The position numbers and the translations under genes were made by a program. From an uncultured Erythrobacter sp. (GTDB taxonomy: Bacteria; Pseudomonadota; Alphaproteobacteria; Sphingomonadales; Sphingomonadaceae), in assembly GCA_947500645.1 (NCBI GenBank), contig CANMSD010000001.1, forward strand, positions 744,001 to 808,000: a stretch of 64,000 nucleotides of DNA, read 5' to 3'. Below, piece by piece: positions 18,235 to 27,127 of this stretch (the stretch's first letter is position 1; every line of letters begins with the position of its first letter). The notes under the pieces are model-generated. The model worked only from the letters and a program-made list of their open reading frames with translations, searched no databases and was not told the DNA's origin.

Positions 18235-19452
18235 CTAGTCCTCGAGCGCCACAATCAGGCCCTCGGCCATCCGGTGCATGTCGTCTTGGCTCAATGTGTG
18301 ATCGACTGGGAACATAAGCGTGCATTTGCCTAGCTCATGGGCAGCAGGCAGATCGCCATCGCGCCGGATAGGCGTTCCTTTGAAGGCATCTTCCTGACTC
18401 ATATCGGGACACGAACCAGTTGCCGCCGGGATACCGAAGGCGTGTAACCGGCCGAGAACGCGGGAGCGAAATGCCTCAACCTGTTCGCCTGGCGGAGCCA
18501 ATAGCCTGATGTAGAACTTGTACCAAGCATGCGTATTCTTGTTGCCGACCGTCGGGAGTGACACAAGCGGATGTCCGTACAGCCGAGCCATCATAATTGA
18601 AGCGTTGCGTTTCCTGGTGTTCAACCAATTGGGTAGCTTCGCCAGTTGTCTCAAGCCGATTGCAGCTTGAAATTCCGTGAGCCGGAAATTCGAGCCATGC
18701 TGGTCATGAATAAAACGGAACTCACCCGGTGCACCTCCACCGTCAGCCATCTTTGAAAAGTTCTTGCCGTGATCCTTATAGGATCGACCAATTTCATAAT
18801 GTGCTTTTTCACGAAAGAGGACCAGCCCCCCCTCGCCCGCAGTCGACATGATCTTGTCGGTACAGAAGGAGAAGGCCGCGGCATGCCCGAACGAGCCGAC
18901 CAAGCGTCCATCGATCGCTGCACCATGAGCTTGCGCACAATCCTCAATTACAAACAGACCGTGATGGCTGGCAATCGCTTCGATTGAGCACATGTCGCAC
19001 GGCCAACCCGCAAGGTGAACACAAAGAATTGCTTTCGTTTTCTCGCCAATGAGCCGTTCGACTGACTCCGGATCGATGTTCTGACTATGCGGCAATACGT
19101 CAGCAAAGACGGGCGTCGCGCCGACCGCGAGGATCGCGCTGGCCGAGGCAAAGAAAGAGCGCGCAGGGACGATGACTTCGTCGCCTGGTCCAATCCCAAG
19201 CGAGCGCATTGCCACTTCGAGAGCAAGCGTGCCGTTCGCTACGCAAAAACCGTAGTTGGCCCCGCAAAAATCGGCGAATTGCTCAGCCAGCGCAGTCGTG
19301 AAATCGCCATGAACAAGACCATTCACTCGGCAGGATCGGAGCACCTGCGTAGCAGCATCGATTTCGTCCTGCTCGAAGCGTGGCCAATTGCTTTCCACCG
19401 GTGCGAGGCGCACCGGCCGTTCCATCGTTGCGCTATCCATTATCCTCATCAT
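18235..19452 (-). CDS. DegT/DnrJ/EryC1-type PLP sugar aminotransferase
   Basis: Predicted to aminate a nucleotide-linked 4-keto-6-deoxy sugar. Fold-type I PLP enzyme of 405 residues with VANGTLALEVAM (phosphate binding), VIEDCAQAHGA (Asp171, pyridine nitrogen) and FSFCTDKIMSTAGEGG, in which Lys200 is the Schiff-base lysine. The C-terminal half has GSNFRLTEFQAAIGL, another family mark. It overlaps the upstream 4,6-dehydratase gene by four bases, and this dehydratase-aminotransferase pair is the usual way to UDP-4-amino-4,6-dideoxy sugars. Start could be Met1 or Met5. Exact product stereochemistry unknown. Confidence 0.9.
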   Translation of the reverse strand: MMRIMDSATMERPVRLAPVESNWPRFEQDEIDAATQVLRSCRVNGLVHGDFTTALAEQFADFCGANYGFCVANGTLALEVAMRSLGIGPGDEVIVPARSFFASASAILAVGATPVFADVLPHSQNIDPESVERLIGEKTKAILCVHLAGWPCDMCSIEAIASHHGLFVIEDCAQAHGAAIDGRLVGSFGHAAAFSFCTDKIMSTAGEGGLVLFREKAHYEIGRSYKDHGKNFSKMADGGGAPGEFRFIHDQHGSNFRLTEFQAAIGLRQLAKLPNWLNTRKRNASIMMARLYGHPLVSLPTVGNKNTHAWYKFYIRLLAPPGEQVEAFRSRVLGRLHAFGIPAATGSCPDMSQEDAFKGTPIRRDGDLPAAHELGKCTLMFPVDHTLSQDDMHRMAEGLIVALED

Positions 19453-21545
19453 GACACCGTTTCGAGCGAGCGGAACACGCTGCGCTCGCGAGCAGAACTG
19501 GGGAGATCGAAGTGAGCACCGCTGTTCGGAATTTTGACCAAATGGTGCGTGATGCGTTTTGCTTCCTCCTGGTCGCCCTCTTGCACGACCCTCTCAAGTC
19601 GCTCGATGCTCTTCTTCACAAACGGCAAGGGAATGGGCTGAGAACGTGCCTCGAAGATGCCTTCGAGCCGTGAAGGCACTTGTTCTTCGCAAGCGTCGAA
19701 CAGCTCTTCAAAGAGTTTCTCACCTGGGCGTAAGCCGACGAATTCGATCGGTACATCCACTTCCGGTTCGAGCCCGTAGAGCGAGATCAGGCGGTAAGCG
19801 AGATCGAGAATCCGGACCGGTTTACCCATGTCGAGGACGAAGATCGTGCCGCGCTGCGAGTCCTGTTCCAGCGCAGACGAGCTGCTTTGCAGGATCAATT
19901 GCACGGCCTCTCGCACCGTCATGAAGAAGCGTTCGATATCAGGATGAGTAACGCTGAGCGGTTTACCTTGCTCCAGCTGTCGCTGGAACAGAGGAAGAAT
20001 CGAACCGCTCGAACCCAGGACGTTGCCAAATCGGACCGTCATGAACCGGGGTGCGTTCTCGTCGTCGACTCCGCACATGTCGAGCGCTTGACAGTATAGC
20101 TCACCGACTCGCTTGGTCGCCCCCATCATGCCGACTGGGTTGACCGCCTTGTCGGTAGAAACCTGCACCATGGCACGGGCTCCAAATTCGCACACGGCAT
20201 CGGCCACGATCTTCGTACCAAGCACATTGGTGTGGACGCCCGCACACGGATTGCTCTCGACAATCGGCACATGTTTTAGGGCAGCTGCATGATAGACGAT
20301 GGAAGGTCTGTGCTCTGCGAACACCCGCCTGACCTCATCGGCATCGCGGATGTTGCAAATCTCCGCTCTGATATCGAGGTCAGGGTAGCGCTCGCGAAGA
20401 GCCATCTCGATCGAATACAAGTTGTATTCACTGTGCTCGACAAGGACCAGACGGGATGGCTTGAAGCTCGCCAATTGCCAACACAACTCGCTGCCGATCG
20501 TGCCACCCGCCCCTGTGGTAAGCACGCACTTGCCTTCGACCTGCCGGGCTATCAGCTCTTCATTAGTTTTGTATTCGTTGCGACCCAGAAGGGACTTCAC
20601 ATCCAGTTCTTGCGGGTGGTTTGGACTGGACTTGAGCAAGATCTCGCTCCAGCAGGCTTGGATTCGCGACATCTCAAGACCCAATTCGCGGGTTCGGTGG
20701 GTGAGCCTCGCCATCTCGCGCGGGCTCAAGTGCATGCCGTCGTCGCTGGCTATGACGATGCTCGGCTTCCTGCCCTTGGCGGCCAAACCTTGAACGACTT
20801 CGACAAGCATATCGTGACTGCCGAGAACTCTTGCTCCGCCCACTCTGTCGATAGGATCGCTCACCGAGGGCAGCAGTACGCCCGCCACTTCGAAGCTTGG
20901 ACTATCTTCCGCCTTGATCAGGTCGAGAACCGACAACGCCCACTGAGGTGATCCAACGAGCAAAGCGATGCCCTGCTGATCTTCAATGCGCTTTACCGAC
21001 AGGGCCTTCGCAACCGATGCAGGTCGCAAGCCTTCTCGGATGGAACGTCGCAGCGAACGCAATCCCATCATCAAGGCAATAGACAATAACCATTGCGTAA
21101 GAGCGGCTGCCGCGAACCCCGCACCGGGCGACTTCGCGTGCATCACCAACACTGCGCCCCATGCAAGCGCGGTAGCAACAAAACTGATCACAACCACGAA
21201 CATGGCGTGGCCAAAGCCAAAAAAGCGCCAGCTGTGCTTGTACAAGCCAGACACGAAGAACAACCATGCGGCCATACCGCCGAAGGCCAACACGGTCGGA
21301 GTAGACGTAAACTGTAGCTGCAATTCGGGTGAGAAGATCAGCGAGATGGTGATGACGTAGCTGACGATGACGGCAGAGCAGTCAAGCAGTGACAATATGG
21401 CGAAACGTATCAATCTTCTCAGATTGGCCTTTTTGCCTCGGGCCCGATGTTTCGCAGGGCTTTGACCGAACCCAACGATCTTCTTCAATCGCGGAGTAAG
21501 CGACAGATCGTTTCGCACCGGTCCAGTCTTAGCTTCCTGGTCCAT
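19449..21545 (-). CDS. Membrane nucleotide-sugar 4,6-dehydratase (CapD/PglF/WbpM type)
   Basis: Predicted UDP-HexNAc 4,6-dehydratase. The 698-residue protein has four membrane helices in residues 45-165, a CoA-binding-like middle domain (192-300), and a C-terminal short-chain dehydrogenase domain with NAD site LTTGAGGTIGSEL (342-353). The motif VSTDKAVNPVGMMGATKR carries the Thr464-Asp465-Lys466 triad of PglF/FlaA1-type enzymes, with Met in place of the classic SDR Tyr. It is the first gene of the operon with aminotransferase and sulfotransferase. The substrate is most likely UDP-GlcNAc by family precedent. Confidence 0.91.
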   Translation of the reverse strand: MDQEAKTGPVRNDLSLTPRLKKIVGFGQSPAKHRARGKKANLRRLIRFAILSLLDCSAVIVSYVITISLIFSPELQLQFTSTPTVLAFGGMAAWLFFVSGLYKHSWRFFGFGHAMFVVVISFVATALAWGAVLVMHAKSPGAGFAAAALTQWLLSIALMMGLRSLRRSIREGLRPASVAKALSVKRIEDQQGIALLVGSPQWALSVLDLIKAEDSPSFEVAGVLLPSVSDPIDRVGGARVLGSHDMLVEVVQGLAAKGRKPSIVIASDDGMHLSPREMARLTHRTRELGLEMSRIQACWSEILLKSSPNHPQELDVKSLLGRNEYKTNEELIARQVEGKCVLTTGAGGTIGSELCWQLASFKPSRLVLVEHSEYNLYSIEMALRERYPDLDIRAEICNIRDADEVRRVFAEHRPSIVYHAAALKHVPIVESNPCAGVHTNVLGTKIVADAVCEFGARAMVQVSTDKAVNPVGMMGATKRVGELYCQALDMCGVDDENAPRFMTVRFGNVLGSSGSILPLFQRQLEQGKPLSVTHPDIERFFMTVREAVQLILQSSSSALEQDSQRGTIFVLDMGKPVRILDLAYRLISLYGLEPEVDVPIEFVGLRPGEKLFEELFDACEEQVPSRLEGIFEARSQPIPLPFVKKSIERLERVVQEGDQEEAKRITHHLVKIPNSGAHFDLPSSARERSVFRSLETVS

Positions 21546-21911
21546 CTTCTCTGCCGTCCCCTCGTTTTGGCTCCAGCACGCAGCCCTTGGTTCAACGCGT
21601 CACACTCTCCTTGATACCGGGTTGGCTCGCGACAGACAGACGGGCAAAGTGGCAATAACCAAAATGGTCGCGCATCCGCCGAAGGGGGAAGATGCGCTGC
21701 GCCAACGGTCTCGTTGTCGGATGCTCCCGGCCAGCTTCAGCTAACAACAGTCAAGGCATATCAAACGGATATGATCCGGAATGCCGATTGCTTGCGGAGT
21801 GGGCTGGCCGGTATTGCTGCAGTCTATGGTCGGACGTGTTGGCAGAGGGCATTGCAGCATCCGGATCCAAGAGAACTTGTTGGCTGAATAATAAGAGGCA
21901 GAAACCAACCC
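21546..21911. other. Divergent intergenic region between dehydratase and GT4 genes
   Basis: 366 bases without a convincing gene. It should carry both divergent promoters. I see no RNA gene, long inverted repeat or riboswitch. AAGAGG at 21892-21898 is the probable ribosome site for the GTG start at 21912. Short frames here have no recognisable features. Confidence 0.5.
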
Positions 21912-23138
21912 GTGAAAGTCCTTGTCCTTTCCAGTCTTGCCTATTCGCTGACTAACTTCCGAGGCAATCTTCTGCGAGAGATGCGGGCCAACGGGCACGA
22001 CGTTGTGGCTGTAGCTCCCGACTACGACGAAGACGTCTTCCGCGAGCTATCCGACAGTGGCATCGATTTTAGGGTCATACCGATGCAGCGCGCCCGGACC
22101 GATCCGTTTGCTGATTTGCGTCTGCTTCTGTCCTACATATGGCTGATGCTCCGCGAGCGTCCGCAACTGGTCCTTGCCTACACCCAGAAGCCAATCATCT
22201 ATGGCGGTCTGGCGACGCGCGTTGTCGGAGTGCCGCGCTTCTATGCTCTCATGTCGGGCTTGGGGCATGTCTTCAGTCCGGGTAGCAAAGCTAGCTCGAC
22301 GGTGAAAAATATAGCCAAACGCCTTTATCGCATGGCTGTGCGACGCGCCCGGGCCATCTTTGTCTTCAATGCCGACGATCGGAAGGACATGATCGATCTG
22401 GGCATCGTCGACCAGCGGCAGCGGGTGATCCAGGTCCCGGGCTCTGGTGTCGACCTTTCGAAGTTCTCCGCCCTGCCCTTGCCAGAAGGCGGCGCGCACT
22501 TCCTTATGATTGCTCGGCTGCTGCGCAACAAAGGCATCCCTGAATTCCTCGAAGCGGCGCAGACCGTCGCAAAAGATCATCCCGATTGTCGCTTCTCGAT
22601 CCTCGGTCATTTGGACGATCAGAACCCGGAGGGTATTACCAAGGCGGATTGCGAACGGTTTTCCAGGCAATATCCGGTGCGGTTTATTCCCGGGACCTCA
22701 GATGTCCGACCCTACCTTGAATCCGCATCGGTCTTCGTCCTGCCTTCCTATTATCGAGAGGGTCTGCCGCGAACCATCCTGGAAGCAATGGCGGCAGGCC
22801 GAGCAGTCATCACGACCGATCAGCCGGGTTGCCGTGATCCGATCGAGAACGGTTTGAACGGGATCATCGTGCAGCCCCGCGACGCGCAGGCTCTATCAGA
22901 TGCCATGCTTCGTTTGGCGCGCGACAAGCAACTCGTCAAAAGCATGGGTCGCCGGTCTCGCAAGCTGGTCGAGGACGTCTACAGCGATGCTCTCGTGAAC
23001 CGGCAGTTGCTCGATGAGATGGATTTGATCACTGTCGGTCCAGCCGAGCGAAAGGCACCGAAATCTGCAAGTAAGATTCCTGATCTGCCAACCGAAACGG
23101 CCAATGATCACGCCGTGAAAAGCCGCGTGGCAAGCTGA
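21912..23138 (+). CDS. GT4 family glycosyltransferase (PglA/WbpX-like)
   Basis: GT-B enzyme of 408 residues starting at a GTG. The N-terminus SLAYSLTNFRGNLLREM is characteristic of the glycosyltransferases placed next to PglC-like enzymes that add the second sugar; YTQKPIIYGGLATRV and LMSGLGHVFSPGSK follow, then IARLLRNKGIPEFLEAA and E-x7-E in YREGLPRTILEAM. The C-terminal 40 residues are polar and may be disordered. Its stop shares a base with the formyltransferase start (TGATG), so these are co-translated. Likely adds the second residue of the repeat; this is inference from family and context. Confidence 0.88.
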   Translation: MKVLVLSSLAYSLTNFRGNLLREMRANGHDVVAVAPDYDEDVFRELSDSGIDFRVIPMQRARTDPFADLRLLLSYIWLMLRERPQLVLAYTQKPIIYGGLATRVVGVPRFYALMSGLGHVFSPGSKASSTVKNIAKRLYRMAVRRARAIFVFNADDRKDMIDLGIVDQRQRVIQVPGSGVDLSKFSALPLPEGGAHFLMIARLLRNKGIPEFLEAAQTVAKDHPDCRFSILGHLDDQNPEGITKADCERFSRQYPVRFIPGTSDVRPYLESASVFVLPSYYREGLPRTILEAMAAGRAVITTDQPGCRDPIENGLNGIIVQPRDAQALSDAMLRLARDKQLVKSMGRRSRKLVEDVYSDALVNRQLLDEMDLITVGPAERKAPKSASKIPDLPTETANDHAVKSRVAS

Positions 23139-24058
23139 TGCGCGCGGCTGTTGTAGGGGCGGTTGGCAGCACCGCCATTCTTCTCGATGAACTCGCAAAA
23201 GCCAGAGATTGGGAAGTCCCCATAGTCGTGACTCTTCCGCCCGAACTTCACGGGAGACATTCGGATTTAGTCGACTTGGCACCGCATGCGGAAAGGCTTG
23301 GCGCAAGGCTATTCTGCACAGGAAAGACGAACGATCCCGCGACCCTTTCTGCGATCGATGAAGCAGAGCCTGATTACATCTTCGTGGTCGGCTGGTCGCA
23401 GCTTTGCTCTTCGGATTTTCTCTCCATCCGTCAGGACAAGGTCATCGGCTATCATCCGGCGGCGCTACCAAGATTGCGCGGGCGGGCCGCCATTCCCTGG
23501 ACTATCTTGCTCGATGAGAAAATCACTGCTGGAAGCCTGTTCTGGATGGCAGAGGGAACCGATGACGGTGACCTTCTGGCCCAAAACTACTTCCATCTTG
23601 CTGGCGACGAGACGGCATCCGAGTTGTATGAGCGGCATATGACGTGCCTGTCAGATATGCTTGGCGAAGCGCTGCCAATGTTGGCGAGCGGCAAAGAACG
23701 CCGCATCAAGCAGAAAGAGCGCTTTGCGACTTGGGCAACCAAGCGCACACCGGCGGACGGCGTGATCGATTGGAATGAGAGCGCAAAAGCGATCGACCGA
23801 CTGATCCGCGCCGTTGGGCGACCCTATCCCGGCGCTTTCTGTTTTGTTGGCAAAAGGAAGATAACCGTCTGGCAAAGCGCGCTCGTCGCTGAGGCAAACC
23901 CGTATCATGCCATGATCGGGCAAATCGTTGCGCGAGAAGAGGGATCGCTTCTGGTGCAAACGGGAAAAGGTATTCTCGCTATCACTGACTGGGAAATCGA
24001 GGACGGCAAGCCCCCTCGCCTCCATGCTTCACTAAGGAGCGTTCGTGACATCGATTGA
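23138..24058 (+). CDS. Sugar N-formyltransferase-like protein (Fmt family)
   Basis: Predicted to transfer a formyl group from N10-formyltetrahydrofolate to an amino sugar. The 306-residue protein has an N-terminal formyltransferase fold with VIGYHPAALPRLRGR (His106) and AEGTDDGDLLAQ (Asp142) and a C-terminal Fmt-like OB domain from about residue 205. In the Fmt family the triad is Asn-x-His...Asp; here Gly104 is at the Asn place. It is far from any def/fmt pair and is coupled to a GT4 gene and a deacetylase, so a sugar substrate is much more likely than Met-tRNA. Overlaps the PIG-L gene by 14 bases. Confidence 0.82.
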   Translation: MRAAVVGAVGSTAILLDELAKARDWEVPIVVTLPPELHGRHSDLVDLAPHAERLGARLFCTGKTNDPATLSAIDEAEPDYIFVVGWSQLCSSDFLSIRQDKVIGYHPAALPRLRGRAAIPWTILLDEKITAGSLFWMAEGTDDGDLLAQNYFHLAGDETASELYERHMTCLSDMLGEALPMLASGKERRIKQKERFATWATKRTPADGVIDWNESAKAIDRLIRAVGRPYPGAFCFVGKRKITVWQSALVAEANPYHAMIGQIVAREEGSLLVQTGKGILAITDWEIEDGKPPRLHASLRSVRDID

Positions 24059-24728
24059 GAACTTCGGCCGTGTGCTCGCGATCGCCCCTCATCCCGACGA
24101 TGAGGTGCTGGGTTGTGGGGGCACGCTGGCGCGCCTTTCAGCCACGGGAAATGAAGTGCACGTGTTGGTGGCAACCGAAGGCAAACCTCCGCAGTTTCCG
24201 AAAGAAGGTGTGGAACGCGTTAGAGTCGAAATGCACGCCGCACATGAAGTTTTAGGCATCGCGGGTACGCATCAACTCGACCTGCCCGCCGCGGCCCTGG
24301 ACACGGTCGCATCCAGCCAGATCAACGCCGCAATCGCAGAGCGAATCGAAGCGATTCGGCCCGATTCGCTGCTTTTGCCCTTTGTTGGCGACATTCATAC
24401 CGATCATCAGATCGTGTTTATGGCTGCAATGGTGGCCGCCAGGCCGCGACATGCGGACGCGCCAAAGAACATTCTCTGCTACGAAACCCTTTCAGAAACA
24501 AATTGGTACGCGCCGCCGACGACGCCTGCATTCGTCCCGAACGTCTTCGTGGACATCAGCGATACGTTGCAGAAAAAGGTCGAGGCGTTCCAAAAATTCG
24601 AAAGCCAGGTTAGACCTTTTCCAGAGGAGCGCTCGGTCGAAGCGATCGAGGCGCTGGCCAGAATGCGTGGGGCAACCGTGTTCCTGCGCGCAGCGGAAGG
24701 CTTTGTAAATGTTAGGCAAATAACCTAA
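24045..24728 (+). CDS. PIG-L family N-acetyl-sugar deacetylase
   Basis: Zinc-dependent deacetylase of the LmbE/PIG-L family, 227 residues. The metal and catalytic motif AIAPHPDDEVLGCGGTL lies near residues 12-28 and the third zinc ligand in VGDIHTDHQ near residue 110. Starts at a GTG (24045) with an AAGGAG ribosome site ten bases before. It removes N-acetyl groups from sugars or sugar lipids in characterised relatives. Overlap with the formyltransferase gene suggests sequential work: deacetylate, then formylate. It ends the operon; a GC-poor region follows. Confidence 0.87.
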   Translation: MTSIENFGRVLAIAPHPDDEVLGCGGTLARLSATGNEVHVLVATEGKPPQFPKEGVERVRVEMHAAHEVLGIAGTHQLDLPAAALDTVASSQINAAIAERIEAIRPDSLLLPFVGDIHTDHQIVFMAAMVAARPRHADAPKNILCYETLSETNWYAPPTTPAFVPNVFVDISDTLQKKVEAFQKFESQVRPFPEERSVEAIEALARMRGATVFLRAAEGFVNVRQIT

Positions 24729-25074
24729 CAATAGTAATCGCGCCGCTGTGATCACATGCTTTTGCGTCGATCAACACACTGCAAAAGCCCGCTTACGAAG
24801 ATAAGACGCTACCCGTAAAGCAAATGAACTCACGGGCGTCTCGGCGCGTCTATAAGGGTGCAATTCAGCGAAAATCAACCACGGTTCGCCCGACTTTTTT
24901 AGCCTTAACATTTCGTCGATATTTTAGCGCTACGATTTCGTCGATAAGCGGGCGGGGATTGGCTTCGTCCGGGTTTGGCAGTGGCACATGCAAGTGCGCC
25001 CCGTCTGAATCGTAGTGATGTCAGTTGTTGGAATTTTTCGAGTCGCCCCTTCATTCAAAGATCAAGTGAGCACC
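24729..25074. promoter_or_regulatory. AT-rich intergenic region with palindrome, hairpin and direct repeats
   Basis: No supported gene. It holds a perfect 10-bp palindrome TGTGATCACA (24747-24756), an 8-bp inverted repeat GCTTTTGC/GCAAAAGC (24758-24765 and 24781-24788), which may end the deacetylase transcript, and two copies of ATTTCGTCGAT 25 bases apart. The stretch 24890-24945 is poorer in GC than its surroundings and probably holds the promoter of the Pro-Thr beta-helix gene. TGTGATCACA resembles fused Crp/Fnr-family half sites without a spacer, so it is not a normal Crp site. Confidence 0.45.
24910..24945. repeat. Direct repeat ATTTCGTCGAT x2
   Basis: Exact 11-base copies at 24910-24920 and 24935-24945, 25 bases apart start to start (about 2.4 helix turns). 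They may be tandem regulator sites upstream of the gene starting near 25075. No other copy was noticed nearby. Confidence 0.5.
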
Positions 25075-27096
25075 GTGACAAAGAACATATCTTGTTCAAC
25101 GACAGTCTTGGCGAGCATTCTCGTGACATTGTCAGCCTGTGGGTCAGATGACTCTTCGAGCGCTCCTGGCGTCGCCGTTGCAATATCGCCTACGCCCACT
25201 CCGACACCCACTCCAACGGCTACGCCGACGCCAACCCCTACACCGACGCCGACGCCGACGCCGACGGCTACTCCGACACCCAGCCCAACCCCGACTCCAA
25301 CTCCAACTCCAACTCCAACGCCGACACCCACTCCGACCCCGACGCCAACTCCCACGCCTCCGCCACCACCACCTCCTCCTCCGCCGCCGACTCCTACACC
25401 AACGCCCACACCCACACCCACTCCGACACCCACTCCAACCCCGCCGCCGACGACTGGTCAGGCGCAGGCTTTCGTGAACCCAGATGATGGCGGCATTCCT
25501 GATCGCGCGAAACATCCTTATGCTTTCCCGACCGCGATCGGTTTCGGTCGCGACACGTCGGTTCGGTCCAGCAATGCTGTGGTCTACAAGATCAATTCGC
25601 TTGAGGACTCTGCCGTCCCTGGTGATGGCAAAATCACCTACCGCGAATGTGCATTGGCCCTGCCTGTAACGTCGCCCTACAACATTCCCGGTGGCCGGCC
25701 GCGCTACTGCGTGTTCGATGTAGCGGGAGCCATCGTACTTCAGTCACCCGTTCGGATAACCACCGAGAAGATCTATATTGCAGGGCAGAGTTCGCCCGGG
25801 GGAATCGAGTTCCGGCTGGGCAATAACTACAACCCAGTCGACGCGCTGATTGACACAAGACGCGGCGGGGATCACATGATCTTGCGCCATATTCGCGCAC
25901 GGTTGGGCGAACACCCGGGACGCACGTCGATCAATGGCGATCCAATCCGGGTCAACACATCAAAGTTCCAGATAATCGACCACGTGTCTTCGATGTTCGG
26001 TACGGACGAGAGCCTTGAGCTTTCCGACTGCACCAATTGCACCATTCAATGGTCAATCATTGGCCCGAACATTTGCCGTGATGCCGGCCACACGTCTGCG
26101 CTTCACTGCAAGACGTTCTTTATCAAACCATCAGACAAGCTCACCATCGCGTACAACCTTACACAACATGGCGAGCAGCGGGCGATAAACATGGCTCCGG
26201 GAGTGAACCCGGTGGCCGCCGACATTCGCTCTCAAGCCGATGTTTTCAATAATGTGATGTATCACTTTGTGCAGGAGAGCGGCCTGCTTTCCGACCAGTT
26301 TGCAAGCCCTTACGTGAATTACATCGGAAACGTCTATCTGCGTGGGCCGCGCTACTCTCCGAGCAGACCAAACTATTTCTTGGCTCTGTATTCCGGTGCA
26401 GCCCGCACACCGCGCGGCTTCAGCGTTTACATGAAGGACAATGTCACGCCGCGCAGGCGCATTGCCGGTCAATTTGGTCAGTCCGTGTCGGATCCGTTCC
26501 GCGACAGTGTGGGCCTGTTCTCGGGGATAACGCCCGGCCAGATTTGCAGCTTGAACAGCAATGGCACGCCAGACTGCTCGACCAGCGGCCTTAACGTCGT
26601 CCAAAACTCTCGCATCTCACTCGCTCCCGGAGTATCAACGCCGAAATTCGAGCCGTGGATGATCTCGACACCGGAACAGGCCATGCGCAATGTTCTGAGC
26701 TTTGCTGGCGCAGAATTGTGCCGCGACGGTTCGTGCCGTGACAATGTCGACCGCTTGTACATCGATGATGTTCGGACCTGCGATCGCGCACCATATCTTT
26801 TTGAGAACAGTTGGACCTCAACCGTCGCAGCGTCAGGTGGATTCGCCAATCTCTCAAGCTCGGGTGCCCCTTGGCCGGATAGCGACAATGACGGGATGCC
26901 CGATATCTGGGAGGTCCAGTACGCCAACACCGACGTCAACGTTTGGGATGCGAACGAAGACGCCGATGGCGATGGCTATCCGAACATCGAAGAATATCTC
27001 AACATGCTCGCCAATGAAGATGCCCGCTACCGCGGCATTTACACACAGGGAAGTGGTTCGCTACCCGCCTATAACTGCGGCCGACCGATGTTCTGA
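25075..27096 (+). CDS. Lipoprotein with Pro-Thr linker and pectate-lyase-like beta-helix
   Basis: Predicted surface or periplasmic lipoprotein. From the GTG at 25075 it has a short lipoprotein signal ending in TLSAC (Cys22), a Pro-Thr repeat of about 90 residues with an inner run of eleven prolines, a pectate-lyase-like beta-helix ([11 protein letters not shown] onward, with [16 protein letters not shown] and [16 protein letters not shown]), and C-terminal calcium-type loops [10 protein letters not shown] and DADGDGYPN. The frame is open to GTG 25015/ATG 25018, which would give a longer signal. It is a longer relative of the protein at 12794. The linker probably holds the catalytic or binding domain away from the membrane. 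Lyase activity is unproven. Confidence 0.82.
   Translation: MTKNISCSTTVLASILVTLSACGSDDSSSAPGVAVAISPTPTPTPTPTATPTPTPTPTPTPTPTATPTPSPTPTPTPTPTPTPTPTPTPTPTPTPPPPPPPPPPPTPTPTPTPTPTPTPTPTPPPTTGQAQAFVNPDDGGIPDRAKHPYAFPTAIGFGRDTSVRSSNAVVYKINSLEDSAVPGDGKITYRECALALPVTSPYNIPGGRPRYCVFDVAGAIVLQSPVRITTEKIYIAGQSSPGGIEFRLGNNYNPVDALIDTRRGGDHMILRHIRARLGEHPGRTSINGDPIRVNTSKFQIIDHVSSMFGTDESLELSDCTNCTIQWSIIGPNICRDAGHTSALHCKTFFIKPSDKLTIAYNLTQHGEQRAINMAPGVNPVAADIRSQADVFNNVMYHFVQESGLLSDQFASPYVNYIGNVYLRGPRYSPSRPNYFLALYSGAARTPRGFSVYMKDNVTPRRRIAGQFGQSVSDPFRDSVGLFSGITPGQICSLNSNGTPDCSTSGLNVVQNSRISLAPGVSTPKFEPWMISTPEQAMRNVLSFAGAELCRDGSCRDNVDRLYIDDVRTCDRAPYLFENSWTSTVAASGGFANLSSSGAPWPDSDNDGMPDIWEVQYANTDVNVWDANEDADGDGYPNIEEYLNMLANEDARYRGIYTQGSGSLPAYNCGRPMF
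25189..25459 (+). repeat. Six-base (Pro-Thr) coding repeat tract
   Basis: About 270 bases of degenerate CCN-ACN units, broken by a few Ala or Ser codons and one proline run. Local copies are identical (for example ccgacgccgacgccg), so slippage is likely. Because the unit is six bases, length change keeps the frame and alters linker length rather than switching the gene off. Confidence 0.9.
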
Positions 27097-27127
27097 TGAG
27101 GGCGCCAACCTCTTTGGGTTGAGCTCT

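Noticed and set aside
24747..24756. TGTGATCACA as a Crp site
   Set aside because: Crp sites need about six bases between TGTGA and TCACA; here the halves are fused. Kept only as a palindrome.
24824..25015. 63-residue frame before the Pro-Thr gene
   Set aside because: Composition does not look coding and it covers the repeat-rich control region.
25189..25459. Repeat tract considered as CRISPR or minisatellite
   Set aside because: Units are six bases and in frame with a coding Pro-Thr linker; no spacers.
25062..25515. Minus-strand frames with Gly-Val and Arg-Ser repeats
   Set aside because: Simple mirror of the Pro-Thr repeat; no start region or domain.
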